Source: Phymatolithon calcareum (Eukaryota; Rhodophyta; Florideophyceae; Hapalidiales). From it: a stretch of 64,000 nucleotides of DNA. Numbering within the stretch: position 1 is the stretch's first letter; every line of letters starts with the position of its first letter. Made by a program: the position numbers and the translations under genes. The stretch lies in assembly GCA_977006965.1 (NCBI GenBank), contig OZ345374.1, forward strand, positions 2,480,001-2,544,000. The letters are read 5' to 3'. Below are positions 40,973-51,421 of this stretch, in pieces. A model generated the notes under the pieces. It searched no databases. It was not told where the DNA came from and saw only the letters and a program-made list of their open reading frames with translations.

Positions 40973-43624
40973 ATGTCACCGTCTGTATTTGTTCGTTTTC
41001 CAGAGTATCCATTGATCAATATCTGGACACCTACCTCGATAAGGTCTATCTCAATTCGCGATCATTACGATTGTGGGCGCGTCATCGTTCTTGAGATGGG
41101 ACTAGGCTCCAGGAAGCGGAGCGTTGGATCAGCTTTTGGTCCGAAGACGTCAAAGTCGAAGAAGAAGAAATCTGGGATCCGTATCCGTCCGCTTGCGACC
41201 ACGGAGAAGACAGTTCCACTACCGTTCAGAGAAGAAGATTGTGATGATTCAATTGTCAATATGGACAAGAAGACATCCGAACATGAAGATACTGCCAAGA
41301 AATCTACCGGAATTGGACTATCATCCAAGACCTTGTTGAAGAAGAAACATGTTGATCGAAGCCGCGTACTGCTGAGGTCAAAGGAAGGAGGCAATCTTCT
41401 GCGTAATGAAGTTCAGAATGAAGAATCTCTGGGAAATTTCGAATTGTCGAGCTCCGGTCTTGTGGACGCCGATATGGACGAAGAGGATGATTGTGCTCTT
41501 GGAGTCGACGATGGCAGCTATTCCAATACTGAAAAGCAAGGAGGTATAATCTATAATACAAGGAAGGCTGCTAAAGCAAGAGGCGATGTCGAACGCAAGG
41601 TGAGCATCCTTTCTCCAGGAGCTCTTGGCACGGCATCAGATATTGTTGCTGGAGCTGTCGCCATGCAGAGCAGTGCTGGTTCGAGAAGCGCTGCATTTTC
41701 CAGATCTAACGAAAAGATGAATGAAATGGACTCTGAGGACTCAAGCTCTTCCGTCGAATATACTGAGGGGGGAGCTCAATCTGCGCATGTTCAGGCTTCA
41801 ACCTCCAATGTTAGCGGCGATGAAGATCACGGTACGGAAAACACTATCGGAACTCAGTGCGGCAGAGAGCAAATCGAATCCGCTCATTCAAAGCCTTGTT
41901 CGGACAAGGAACACGATTCATCTGACGATGATAGTGCTACCAAGCATCCCGTGATCACGAATGAGGCCAGAAGTAATACAGAACGTGAGCGTAGTGAAAT
42001 CGCCTGTGTCGAATCTGAGATTGAATGCCCTGATACGGATGATGCCTACTTACCACCTGATGAATGTCCTCGTTCTGACACGCAAAGTATGGGAATGTTT
42101 GCAGTTGGAACCTTCTCGTTTCTCTCTACCACGTTGCAGCACCAGAAGAAGACGCTGGAGGCGAAAGGAAGATTTGTCTCTCCCCATTCTTCGCGAAAGA
42201 AAAAGAAGGAGGAGAAAGATCAATCAATGCTGCAGCGGGCTGCAGCTGCTAAGACGACAGAAGAGAAATGGCTTGTGTACGTTGACGCGCTCACTGATAC
42301 ATTTTTCACGTCCAGGCAAGCACGTTGTTTGGAATCGTCCCGAGTTCGAAAGGGTACGATTGCGTACCACGGCCTTCTCATCAACGAAGAGAACTGCGAG
42401 GACATGCAAGAGATGTATAAGCTAGGGTGGCAAACTAAAGCCTCACTGGGGCAGTCAACTTCGACATACGCTCAGTTCCGAATTGCCATTGGCCAGTACT
42501 GCCGTCTTGCTGTTGCAGCTGGCTTGGTTGATGCATGCGATTTGTGGAAGAAGGGAGAAGTCTACAAGCTCATATGCAGTATGGATGCTGTCAATGCGTT
42601 CTTGAACTATTTCCAAATTCGAAGCGCAGCAGGCACTGTCATGTGCAAGGCCAATCACTTAAACACTCTTGCGCGTTTCGCAGAAATTCACTTCGGGAAA
42701 ATTCGCGGGAATTGGAACGTGGAGCGTGGAGTTGTCGCCGCAGTTGCTGAGTATGTTCGCTCTGTCTCTCGGGCGAACAAAAGCGAGGCCCGGCGTCAAG
42801 CGCACGATCGACAACGCGCGGAGGAAAGGACACTAACAGGGAAATATATTCTTCCCGATGACTTTGAAAGGTTCAAGGCTGCCGCCAAAGACACTTGCGA
42901 AGACATGATGAACCATTGTGTGCGCGAAATTGGCAAGAATGGACGCTGTGCTTCTGTATTGAATGAGCGGTTCCTTCAAAAATGGGGGATCAATTTTCTT
43001 TGCTTACTCATGTTCTACGGCTGCGGGCAGCGACCGCAAGTCTATACGCTTCTGGAGAGTCCGCAAGAACTGGATATTGCCGGATTACGCCGCCAATGCC
43101 GCCGAATCAAATGCTTTGAAATCAAGCTGAGCCACGAAAAGCGACAAAGATGCATCGACCTTCCGCACGTTATTTTCCCAAAGGTAGTTCTAAAGTTTGT
43201 CAAGTTTCACATCAGGCATATTTTGCCCGCGATACATGAGAAGTTCTGCATTCCTGAAGATGATCCAAAGCGCCAATTCTTGCTATTGAACACGCGCAGC
43301 GGTGAGCTTATGAGGTCGTACAGTGTGTCCGCAACGCTTCGCCGATGGATTAAGAATCATGATCCTGAATTTGGGGACGTCACTGCGATGACGCTTCGTG
43401 CAAGCTTTGCGACAATCATAGTCCAGAAGCACCGTCAGAAGCAAATGCTGACGCATCTCTCGGAGGAAGCGTTTATCAGTTACCTTGCGAAATTGATGAA
43501 TACATCGGAGGAACAGCTTAAGCAAACGTACATCGCAGCAGAGCACCAAGATTTTACGACGTGCGCAAAGATTGTTGCTGGAACTATAATAAGTGATGAT
43601 GAGGATATAACTGACTCCGAGTGA
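40973..43624 (+). CDS. intact Crypton-like tyrosine recombinase
   Basis: A single 883-codon ORF from ATG 40973. The first ~80 residues are basic with a nuclear-localisation-like patch (SKSKKKKSG). Residues ~80-390 are acidic and Ser-rich, probably disordered. From ~420 the globular part begins, and two relics in this window match it. The C-terminal third has YR order: Arg687 in CGQRPQVYTLL, basic HEKRQR hairpin, Arg809 in MTLRASFAT, then Tyr853 in LKQTYI. The residue three before Arg809, usually His, is Met806. The ELxxL-less first-Arg context and LMNTSEEQL before the Tyr resemble Crypton recombinases, DNA transposons that move through a circular intermediate without a reverse transcriptase. 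No intron or partner gene is visible. It may be active; the Met for His is a reason for doubt. Confidence 0.75.
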   Translation: MSPSVFVRFPEYPLINIWTPTSIRSISIRDHYDCGRVIVLEMGLGSRKRSVGSAFGPKTSKSKKKKSGIRIRPLATTEKTVPLPFREEDCDDSIVNMDKKTSEHEDTAKKSTGIGLSSKTLLKKKHVDRSRVLLRSKEGGNLLRNEVQNEESLGNFELSSSGLVDADMDEEDDCALGVDDGSYSNTEKQGGIIYNTRKAAKARGDVERKVSILSPGALGTASDIVAGAVAMQSSAGSRSAAFSRSNEKMNEMDSEDSSSSVEYTEGGAQSAHVQASTSNVSGDEDHGTENTIGTQCGREQIESAHSKPCSDKEHDSSDDDSATKHPVITNEARSNTERERSEIACVESEIECPDTDDAYLPPDECPRSDTQSMGMFAVGTFSFLSTTLQHQKKTLEAKGRFVSPHSSRKKKKEEKDQSMLQRAAAAKTTEEKWLVYVDALTDTFFTSRQARCLESSRVRKGTIAYHGLLINEENCEDMQEMYKLGWQTKASLGQSTSTYAQFRIAIGQYCRLAVAAGLVDACDLWKKGEVYKLICSMDAVNAFLNYFQIRSAAGTVMCKANHLNTLARFAEIHFGKIRGNWNVERGVVAAVAEYVRSVSRANKSEARRQAHDRQRAEERTLTGKYILPDDFERFKAAAKDTCEDMMNHCVREIGKNGRCASVLNERFLQKWGINFLCLLMFYGCGQRPQVYTLLESPQELDIAGLRRQCRRIKCFEIKLSHEKRQRCIDLPHVIFPKVVLKFVKFHIRHILPAIHEKFCIPEDDPKRQFLLLNTRSGELMRSYSVSATLRRWIKNHDPEFGDVTAMTLRASFATIIVQKHRQKQMLTHLSEEAFISYLAKLMNTSEEQLKQTYIAAEHQDFTTCAKIVAGTIISDDEDITDSE

Positions 43625-44400
43625 AAAGTCTGGTTTGGCCGTAATAGATTCAATTGTTTGAGTTGGTCAAGAGTTGTGGGAAATGTTTAAGACTGAAAAG
43701 GTGTTCCTTCTCAGCGCCGGAGTGCGCCGCTGGCGGTGCTGCTGGAGAGGATGATTGTCTGTATTTTGTGCGTCTTTGAATTTCGTTTTGTTGTGAAGGT
43801 TACGTTCCATCAAATAAAATTTGTTTTACTGTTAGTGCCCTTTCTGTGCGGTACTAAAAACCTGGTTTGCTGATCAGGAAGCTCGCCTCCTGCACTGTGG
43901 AAATCGAAGCCAGTAGGCGCTAAGATCGCTATCTTCGAAGATATAGCTGGACGAGGCGAGAAAATCTCCGTCCGAGGCGACAGCAGCAGAATATCTGTCA
44001 AAGAGAAAAGGTTTGCTTAGGAAAGCCTAAGTCTTCCAAAGTGGTCACACCAATCATAGCCACGATTAAAGTTGCCGCTATCGCCAATTTGTTCTCTCTC
44101 AGCGGCTAGATGCCTGACTCGCCGGACACGAGCGTAAAGTTGATATCTTCTCTCCGAAACGTCGAAAACGTTCACCGCCAATGTTGACAAGCAATGTACC
44201 TCCAGTGCTGAGGTGTGTCTGCAATTTGCTCCTTCACATGCTCACTGTGTTGTTGGACTACGGTAGTGGACGCGGAGAACAGCGTTAGAAACTGCCATTC
44301 CTTACTGGTTTTCGACACGAGCAAGGAAGTAGCTGAAATAGAAAGTTGGACGAAACCTCGGCGCTGTCGTTCCAGCATGGGTTTGCAATGCAAACCATAG
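43625..44400. other. gap after the Crypton-like ORF
   Basis: No gene is supported; frames are under 100 codons. The element's 3' end should lie here, but without a second full copy the boundary cannot be placed. Confidence 0.35.
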
Positions 44401-44401
44401 C

Positions 44402-44460
44402 TGGTGCATGCGCCGGAAAAGTCATGCAAAGTTTGCACGACTTTTCCGGTGCATGCACCA
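44402..44460. repeat. 59-bp near-perfect palindrome
   Basis: TGGTGCATGCGCCGGAAAAG and onward to 44430 pairs with the sequence 44432-44460 with only two mismatches around one central base. Such a palindrome could extrude as a cruciform or form an RNA hairpin. It is in no supported gene. Confidence 0.85.
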
Positions 44461-44791
44461 ACCAACTGTATGCCTCGACAACTTTTGTATGCATGAATTC
44501 ATTATATGCAAATCGTTTGGAGGCTTCAATTTTCTCAATTCACAAGGCATTAGAACTGTAGCGAGTTAGTGACACATAGAATCAAATGTCTTTCAATGAA
44601 GCTAGAGTCAATCATATACAAGATTCCATACATTTCGTTTTGGGCAAAAACTCGACGTACAAATTGCTCTGCACACCGTCTACCAGAATTCTGGATGACT
44701 CCATTACTGCAACTCTCATCGGCCACACTCACCAAGAGCCCGACACCACATATCTCGCGGGATAGAAAGGAGAATTCTCCGCTGCTCTTCT

Positions 44792-45874
44792 ATGGGGCCG
44801 TCCCGGAGTTTCACTGAGACTTCTCCTGGTCCAGCAATTTTCAAGACCGGCGCTCGACAAGAAAATACCCAACCGGGAGGGCCAAGAAGAGAGTGGCCAA
44901 TTTTCGCCGTTGTTGCGGGCAGCGGCTCTCCGGGACGACACAGTGATCGAGAAGAGCAAGATAGGACAATTTATGGATCATCACATGCTCGCGCAGGGTG
45001 GGAAAACTTCTGGTCTATCAAGTGGGGACCGGAGCTATTCTCGAATGTGAGTGCCGAAGCGATGTCGTTTCCGACGTACATCCTGGATGTTGGGCTTGAT
45101 TCAATGGAGTCAGAAGGGGATGCTTTGCCTAGCTACTTGCTTGACCGTGAGCGATCCGGTTTGCCTGTAGAGCCAGTGATTTCTCTTGAGCGGCAGAATA
45201 AGCGAGACACTAGTCCGGCTCAATGCTACGTACCGAAGACTCCAATTGGTGGTGGGAAGCGAGCGGATTTTGTAGCCTCTACTATTGGCTTGTTCTGCCG
45301 GCAAAATCCAGGCATCGTCGTCATAATTGACAGAATTGGCGCGCGGTCACCGCATCATGGGCTGAAACTGTGCTGGATTCGTGGTGAGCGATACCCGAAA
45401 GAGGCAGCAAATGCGAATGGATGTATCGAGGCCGCGATAATAAGTTCTGTGCATGCACTCTATGGAGATGATGGCGCGAAGGAAGTTGATTCTTTGATAC
45501 GGGCCGACGACGTGCCGTTTACTTCCTTACGGCGCCTCGGGAATTTGATGTGGAGAATGAAAGTCGCATCCGGTATCGTTAGGCTAACTGTCCCGGAAAT
45601 GGCGATATTACGAGCCGGAAGAAGGCAAGGGAAGCGTGCAGTATCTTTCAAGTGGCTTGGATCGCTAACAAAGGGTGTTTGGATAGTGCATTTGCTCTGT
45701 CGCAATTTTATAGATCACGCTGTTTGTATTGACGCGAGGCGAAAGTGTATACTTGACTGCGAAGAAAAATGCGCCATTGCGCTTAGTGCAGAAGCTCTCA
45801 TGATGTGTGGAGGAGCAGGTGTGGACGATCTGCGAGTAGAAGATGCCCGAAGAGTTGTCCCATGGAATACCTGA
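44792..45874 (+). CDS. unknown protein with cysteine-protease-like Cys-His-Asp layout
   Basis: An uninterrupted 360-codon ORF from ATG 44792. The first ~130 residues are polar and probably disordered. The C-terminal ~220 residues look globular. Cys211 lies at the start of a helix-like segment (NGCIEAAIISSVHALYG), His309 begins a strand (DHAVCID), and Asp322 ends the next strand (CILDCEEK). The order Cys, His, Asp with these contexts resembles papain-fold or C39-like peptidases. I do not recognise a named family and the similarity is structural inference. It follows the Crypton-like ORF by 1.2 kb on the same strand; a link with mobile elements is possible but unproven. Length, coherent composition and lack of breaks make it a probable real gene. 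Confidence 0.55.
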   Translation: MGPSRSFTETSPGPAIFKTGARQENTQPGGPRREWPIFAVVAGSGSPGRHSDREEQDRTIYGSSHARAGWENFWSIKWGPELFSNVSAEAMSFPTYILDVGLDSMESEGDALPSYLLDRERSGLPVEPVISLERQNKRDTSPAQCYVPKTPIGGGKRADFVASTIGLFCRQNPGIVVIIDRIGARSPHHGLKLCWIRGERYPKEAANANGCIEAAIISSVHALYGDDGAKEVDSLIRADDVPFTSLRRLGNLMWRMKVASGIVRLTVPEMAILRAGRRQGKRAVSFKWLGSLTKGVWIVHLLCRNFIDHAVCIDARRKCILDCEEKCAIALSAEALMMCGGAGVDDLRVEDARRVVPWNT

Positions 45875-46810
45875 GATATGTTAGAATGAAACAGTCTTGT
45901 TTCCAATTTTAGTCGCTTTCAAAACATACCTGCATGGCTACGGAAAGAAGGAAAATCTCCTTTTTGCGGCGAGTTACATCTCTCAGTTGACGATCTATCA
46001 TGATTATAAAATCCCATCTATTCGAATCAATGAGGTTCACAAGCACATCTCAAACATCTCCAACGAATTCAGTCTTGCGTTTTTTCGTCCCGCGATTTGA
46101 TCTGATTCTTCATGCCGGCTATCAAAAACGGACATGGCAGTAGAGTGCTCAGTCCATTTACTTTACGTCATTTCTATCTCTGCATTTGCCACTCCATGAG
46201 CTTGCGTCTTTTCTGCTCCGTCACTTCAATTAGAGCTTCGTGTTCGAATGGCACTGTCAAACTCTAGCTGCTTTAAAAAGGCCGTCGCCGGGCATGCATC
46301 AAAAATCAACATAGACTGTATTGCTTAATAGATTTTAAAGCGACTTCGGGCGGAAACACAGCGTCGGCAGGCAATTTCAAAATAATTGAAAGAATTCTGT
46401 ATTGAAAAGTTGGTCCCATCGTTGTTGTTACGAAGAGAGGTTAATTGTAATGGCGAACATTGCTGAGGAAAGAAGGCACGAAGCGTGAGATTTTTACTGT
46501 AAGGGCTGTATTTGTGCCATTCCAAATCTCTTTGTTTATGATAGGTGGAGGAACCACTTCGAAAATCTGCATTTGTGTCGACGCTCAAACGTTAGCTTTC
46601 ACAAGTATTTAAAAAAAGGAAAAATTTATTACTTATTATGATATATGTTATGATATTCGTACGGCGCACAACTGTTCGCTCACGGTACATTTGTTCGCAA
46701 ACAGAGCCTTGAGTTCGCCGACGTGAAGCCTTGATTTTCTTCTGTTCTTGCCGAAGCTGATCTCAACCGTCTGCACATCGGGATTTCCAATGAACGTCAA
46801 CGCCCTTGCG
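45875..46810. other. gap with no supported gene
   Basis: AT-rich, stop-rich in all frames. Short frames (45897-46100 plus, 46588-46325 minus) show nothing recognisable. The 3' part of the PWP2 relic may fade into 46650-46820. Confidence 0.4.
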
Positions 46811-46819
46811 ACGCATCTC

Positions 46820-47240
46820 CTCTCCCATTAATCGTCGTCTATAGGAACCAAAGGCCATGACAAGAGCATCTTTCCAGTGTTCTAGACTTTCACATGACAC
46901 ATCGCGGTCGTAAATGTCCCAAAGCTGAACTGTCTGATCTCATGACGTTGATGCTAGCGTTCCGCGACGCGGCAGAATAGCAAGACTGCTGCCAGGGCCC
47001 TTGTGTCCAGCGAACAATTCCAAAACACTTCCGGTCCGGAACGACCAGGCAATCACCTCGAAGTTTTCAACACATCCCGCGGCGATCAAATCTCCATATG
47101 CGTCAAACGCCACACATCGAAATTTTTGCTGTGGGGCAGGGCCGACGTGAACACGGAAATTGCGGTACCTGAGGACTATGCCGAAAATTCCGACAATGTA
47201 TGAACATACTGCGTCGAAGATTTCTTTCTCGGCCGTCGAA
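46820..47240 (-). pseudogene. PWP2 (SSU processome WD40 protein) fragment
   Basis: On the minus strand, RYRNFRVHVGP at ~47170, then VAFDAYGDLIAAG, FEVIAWSFRTG, ELFAGHKGP and TVQLWDIYDRD match in order a stretch of two WD40 repeats of PWP2, the U3 snoRNP/SSU-processome scaffold for 18S rRNA maturation. The start RYRNFR is characteristic of PWP2 rather than of WD40 proteins generally. A TGA at 46937-46939 replaces the repeat Trp codon. The upstream sequence of the 170-codon frame (47452-47240) does not match, so a frameshift or breakpoint lies near 47200. Only a small part of the ~900-residue protein remains. Confidence 0.75.
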
Positions 47241-47500
47241 GCTAGCCTGTTGCGTCGGCCAGAGAAAAGTTTGCACGTACGTACCGTCTTGCCACTTTTT
47301 GGAGGTCTTGAGCTACGCCTTCTGAAACTCTCAGTTGCATGTCGGGCTTTCGTTGTGCCAACCGTCTCGAAAATCTCTCCCTGCTCCCTTCGTTTTATAG
47401 GCACCTGGTTATGGTACAGAAAGGGGGCAGTTCCTAGGTCGCAGTGATGCACTGCACGTGTTGCGCATACCGTGTATACTCATGGTGATTTTTGGGTTGC

Positions 47501-47925
47501 TGGTGATTCCATAACGTTGTGCGAGAATACGTCGAGAAATTACTTGTCACCCACAATGCAGGTAGATACGTGAAGCAGGTTGTAGAGGTTGCACTTGCGA
47601 AGCTTTTGTGCAACTACAGATTATTTGTTCTCCGCCTGGACGAGGCGTTTCGAAATGGACACTTCCCACTGCAACGCACGGTGTATCACGTGCAACCGAG
47701 TCTGCGCTCAATGGAATTGCTTAGGTCGGTTCCGGAATGCACGAAGGATTTACGCGGCGGAGCTGCAGTAGATGCTGTGTACAAATTGTTGACGAGTTTT
47801 GGGGGCGCAGGGGAATTACGCAACGTGCTTGTGTTGTCATTGATCGTGTGGCGGCCCCTGTGTTGTCCATGTTCGACAATTGGGTGTGTAACGGGGTAAT
47901 ACATAAAATAATGCGAAAATATTAG
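47501..47925 (+). pseudogene. gamma-tubulin complex protein (GCP2-like) fragment
   Basis: The frame from ~47501 reads VVEVALAKLL, LDEAFRNGHFPLQ, YHVQPSLRSMELL and AVDAVYKLL, then switches frame near 47830 into APVLSMFDNWVCNGVI. This order matches the GRIP1-domain region of Spc97/GCP2, where a LExxFRxGxLSLQ segment is followed by a helix pair and a LxxWVYxGxI motif. The protein would form part of the gamma-tubulin ring complex that nucleates microtubules. A ~140-residue remnant with at least one frameshift. Confidence 0.65.
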
Positions 47926-48715
47926 CGAAGACATTAACATCAGCTAATATTTCAAACGTCCAGACGGTGGCCAGCTGTTCCAGCAAAGAAAATCGAAAAT
48001 GTGCGAGATGGTCTTGCACATGCGCATTGATTGAGAGTTTGTAGATAAATAACGTGCAAAGTGCTTTCAATTTGTTGCCTGAAAGCGGAGGCTTGGGGGC
48101 ACATTATGAAAATCTGTGGAACTACTTCGCTTTCTTTACTAGAGGGTTGGCTCTCTGCAGGTTGAACTTCTTCAACTTCAATATCCTCACCGGACGACTC
48201 AGACTCGTTCGGAACCTTCCGCAGCGTTAGAGCATGCCGTATAACGCATGCGGTGCTTTTTCCTCGTCATTCAATTGTCATTCTGCATATGCTGGAAGCA
48301 GGCAAATTTGGATGATGACCACGACAGTTTTGTCGAACTTCCATCGTTCCCTAGAGGGATACGGGCGCCGTTTCGATATATGCTGATCGACAACGCGCTC
48401 AAAAGCGGCGCTGAGTAAATGCGGCAGCCTTGCTTGATGCTGGAATCGAAGCGCGGCGCTGGCGGCGCGGCGACGATGGGCCCAGACCAGGGGATCTTCC
48501 AGAAGTTGCAGTTTTAGTTCGCCGGTACTATTAACAAACATTTGATGTAAAGTGCGCTTACCAGTAACGATATCCGCGATCTAATTCAGATAGCAGACCA
48601 AAGCCGACATGCTGACTACTCCGGGAAGATCAGGTGCCATCGAAAGTCTGCGGGAAAATTTGAAACGCTACAAGAACGACATTCGAAGGCACGATGATAA
48701 CAGATGGTGTGCGCA
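47926..48715. other. gap; possible acidic protein tail on the minus strand
   Basis: On the minus strand, around 48225-48110, one frame reads LTLRKVPNESESSGEDIEVEEVQ, an acidic Ser/Glu-rich tail typical of nucleolar proteins, and 48541-48278 is open for 87 codons. They may be parts of one decayed gene, but I cannot name it. Confidence 0.25.
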
Positions 48716-48718
48716 AAA

Positions 48719-49720
48719 TCACTTGCGATTCTTGCTTCTCTTCGCTTCGATTTTGGTCGCAAGCTCCTCTGATGCATCAGGTGGCAGTTCATCACCAGCA
48801 TCAACCGTCTACTCCACAGCCGCTTCAGCTGGCTGCACTTCAGTCTGTGCGCCTTCTGCTGTAGTCTCAGGTTCAACGACGATGGGCGGAGGAAGGTCAG
48901 AAGTGTCGACATCGTATTGGTGCAAAACACGAGTGCTATACCCACGGCAATCCTTCCATCGATGGAACTGGAAATGGAAACGAGCGACTGTCTTCGTCTC
49001 GCAATCATTACAAAGCACGCGCGACACGCGGTTCTGATATGCTTCGGGCATTCGATCGCTGATCCAGCTTGCGGTACCATGGGTTCATATGGCTTTTATC
49101 CGGTATACATTTGCTGCACACAGGGCAAACATAGCTTCTATCCATATGTTTTTCAGACAACTCACATGAATAGGATGTGAGCAACGCAAAAAGATGGTCT
49201 GATCTGTACTTGTTGCAAGAAAATATCCACAGATAGGACAATTTGAGTCCATATTACGCCCCCGGCATGGGTGACTGCCCTTCGCTTTCAACGGCACGCA
49301 TGTGCTGCATTTATCGCAATGATGACTATCAATGCCAAGCCCTTTGCCGACTCGGCATATACCACAATCATCACAATGATACGCGTTCGTAGTAGGAGAA
49401 TCATCGTACAATCGACACGGGTCACAGAAGTAGCATGCGAACTTTATATCGCACGTGCGGCAGTTTTTGGCAACCGGTTGCTCAGCATCCCCGCACGCAG
49501 CACAGGCCACTAATTTCTTCGCACGCCGGTTGATTTCATGGTCTTCTGCTTCGTCATGACAGCGGCGACATGTGTAAATACCGCCCGCAACAAGCAGCTT
49601 GAATCCAGCAATTGCGCTGATAATGTTCGCACCCACGCGAGGAGGATGGACCGGGAAAGACAACTCGAACCTCGACGGATCGCCGCTGCACGGGGGAAGC
49701 AAGCTCTCGCTGAACAGCAA
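48719..49720 (-). pseudogene. RCHY1/PIRH2-type CHY-CTCHY-RING E3 ligase pseudogene
   Basis: The minus strand carries the full family order across several frames. A CHY finger start (CEHYQRNC...ACCG, minus frame near 49635-49590) shifts by one inserted base at 49581-49588 into YTCRRCHDEAEDHEI. Then come CTCHY cysteines (YFCDPCRLYDD, YHCDDCGICRVG, HHCDKC), the RING (CPICGYFL...CSHPIH), a second frameshift near 49152 into RSYVCPVCSK, and a third near 49045 into MPEAYQNR, then VLCNDC and FHFQFHRW of the C-terminal zinc ribbon. TAG at 48809-48811 precedes the presumed original end, a Lys/Arg-rich tail stopping at 48719-48721. The intact protein would be a ubiquitin ligase. Three frameshifts and a nonsense codon make it dead. 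Confidence 0.88.
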
Positions 49721-50035
49721 AAAGCGCGTCTATTTGCTCGCCCTTTTCGTCGCAGGTGGCTGTCTAATTTTGGATTTCACGAACCTGCACCTCCAGATCG
49801 GAAGGTGGGCGCTTCTGGGGCGACCCAAGAGATGCTGGCGGGGGCGGGGAAGGTGAGATCGCATGCGATGGACAGCAGTGCTCGGCGGTGCACTGCGGCG
49901 ACGGTGAAGCGGATGTCGAAGTGGCAGATGAAGAAAACGAGGCGGGTGCAGGAGAGAGATGGGCGACAGCGGCGACATGACCATCGCAAGAAGAATTTCG
50001 AAGCCGGTAGATATGAGCCATTGTGATAGCCGTGG

Positions 50036-50088
50036 GCGTGAGGAACGCCTACAGCACAGTGCACTACTACGGTAGGCGTTCCTCGCGC
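50036..50088. repeat. 17-bp inverted repeat (hairpin)
   Basis: GCGTGAGGAACGCCTAC at 50036-50052 pairs with GTAGGCGTTCCTCGCGC at 50072-50088 with one mismatch, around a 19-base loop. No gene overlaps. It may be a small foldback element. Confidence 0.75.
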
Positions 50089-51310
50089 GTAGAACACGTT
50101 TACTGTACAGTAACTAGATGGACAACAAAGTTTGTTGTGCACCAACTGTAATACTTTTGATGCATGTCATGCATCCCTACTCCGGGAAGGTCTGTAAATT
50201 ATTTACGTAACGTAAATCTCACGAAAAGTTCACCGGGGGAGCGGACCAGTGCGCAATATGAGCGTTGCCTCCTTTGCCAACGATATGAGAAAAGTGAAGT
50301 ATTTGGCATTTGATAATTAAGCTTGGATACTTACGTGCCAATTAGGCATCAATTTTTGATCTTCTTCTTGTACAGATCAGTGTTCGTTTCTTTGATAGTA
50401 ACTGTATCATGCCGCTACAGCAATGGTCAATTGAAGCTTACATATGCAAAAGGTAGCACTGTGTACAGTGGTCCATACAAATACCAAAAATGTTGCACAG
50501 GGCAGGCACCTGTGGGGATCGCTGTGATTCACTTTTGTTGATATGATAGAAGATCTGATGCAATTTACAAAGGCCGCAAGCCCTCGGATCATCGCTATTG
50601 GGTTCTCTTGGTTCAATGCCGGCCACATTTTGATGCTGATAATAGGTTACAAGACTTCGAGTACTGAGTCGCACGGTCATGATGCTGGAGACTGCAATAA
50701 TCACTTCTGGTCCTCAATGGAGAGAGTTATAAACCACCCAATAGTATTGGAAATTAAAAAGTGGAAGGGATAACCATATTTATTAGGCGTTTTCGAAGGG
50801 ATGCAGACATTATTTGGATTAGCTCACGACGGTCATCCAAAGGAACTTTTCCGTTAATCAGCGAAGTCAACTTGCCATGTAGAGCCGGTTTAACATTCTA
50901 TGTGAACGCAATGATCATGCACACACTCGGAAATGACAGTTGCGTTAGGGAAACTATCGCCGAATCTTCTTTCTCGCACTTTGCACAGCTATTAGAACTT
51001 CGCGTAGAATTTTTTCGCTGTTCTCGACAAAAAACGAGTCTACGTGCTCTTCGAACACGTCTGCGAGTACGGTAAGGAAAATAAACGACTTCAAATTATT
51101 TTCCGTCATGAAAAGTCTATAAAAAAGCTTGCTGGGTGTTCAAACTGAGCGATTATCGACAAACTCAATCGTCCTCCACACATGGATTGTTTCTCAGTCC
51201 CTTGAGCGACCGTCAAAGCAGAAGCGCACGTGTTTTCCATGCTGACCGCTCTGATTGGCTGTGCTGTACTTTTCGTTTTCATAACATTTAATCTACTATA
51301 CATATGGTTG
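50089..51310. other. gap with unrecognised short frames
   Basis: Plus-strand frames at 50323-50541, 50543-50773 and 50761-51075 follow one another and may be pieces of one decayed gene, but I find no motif. No RNA gene or array is seen. Confidence 0.3.
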
Positions 51311-51319
51311 GGCGTTCGT

Positions 51320-51421
51320 CTCTAGGGTCTATTGTACGGGAGGTCCTCAATTGAGGACAACAGTTTCATATTTCTAGTGTCTTTGTAGGTACCGCTCGGT
51401 TGCCGTACAATAGACACTAGG
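51320..51421. mobile_element. short MITE-like inverted-repeat element
   Basis: CTAGGGTCTATTGTACGG near 51322-51339 is repeated inverted at 51403-51420 with one mismatch. Between them is a perfect 16-base palindrome, GTCCTCAATTGAGGAC (51343-51358). The ~100-base size and terminal inverted repeats fit a non-autonomous element; no flanking duplication was confirmed. Confidence 0.55.
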
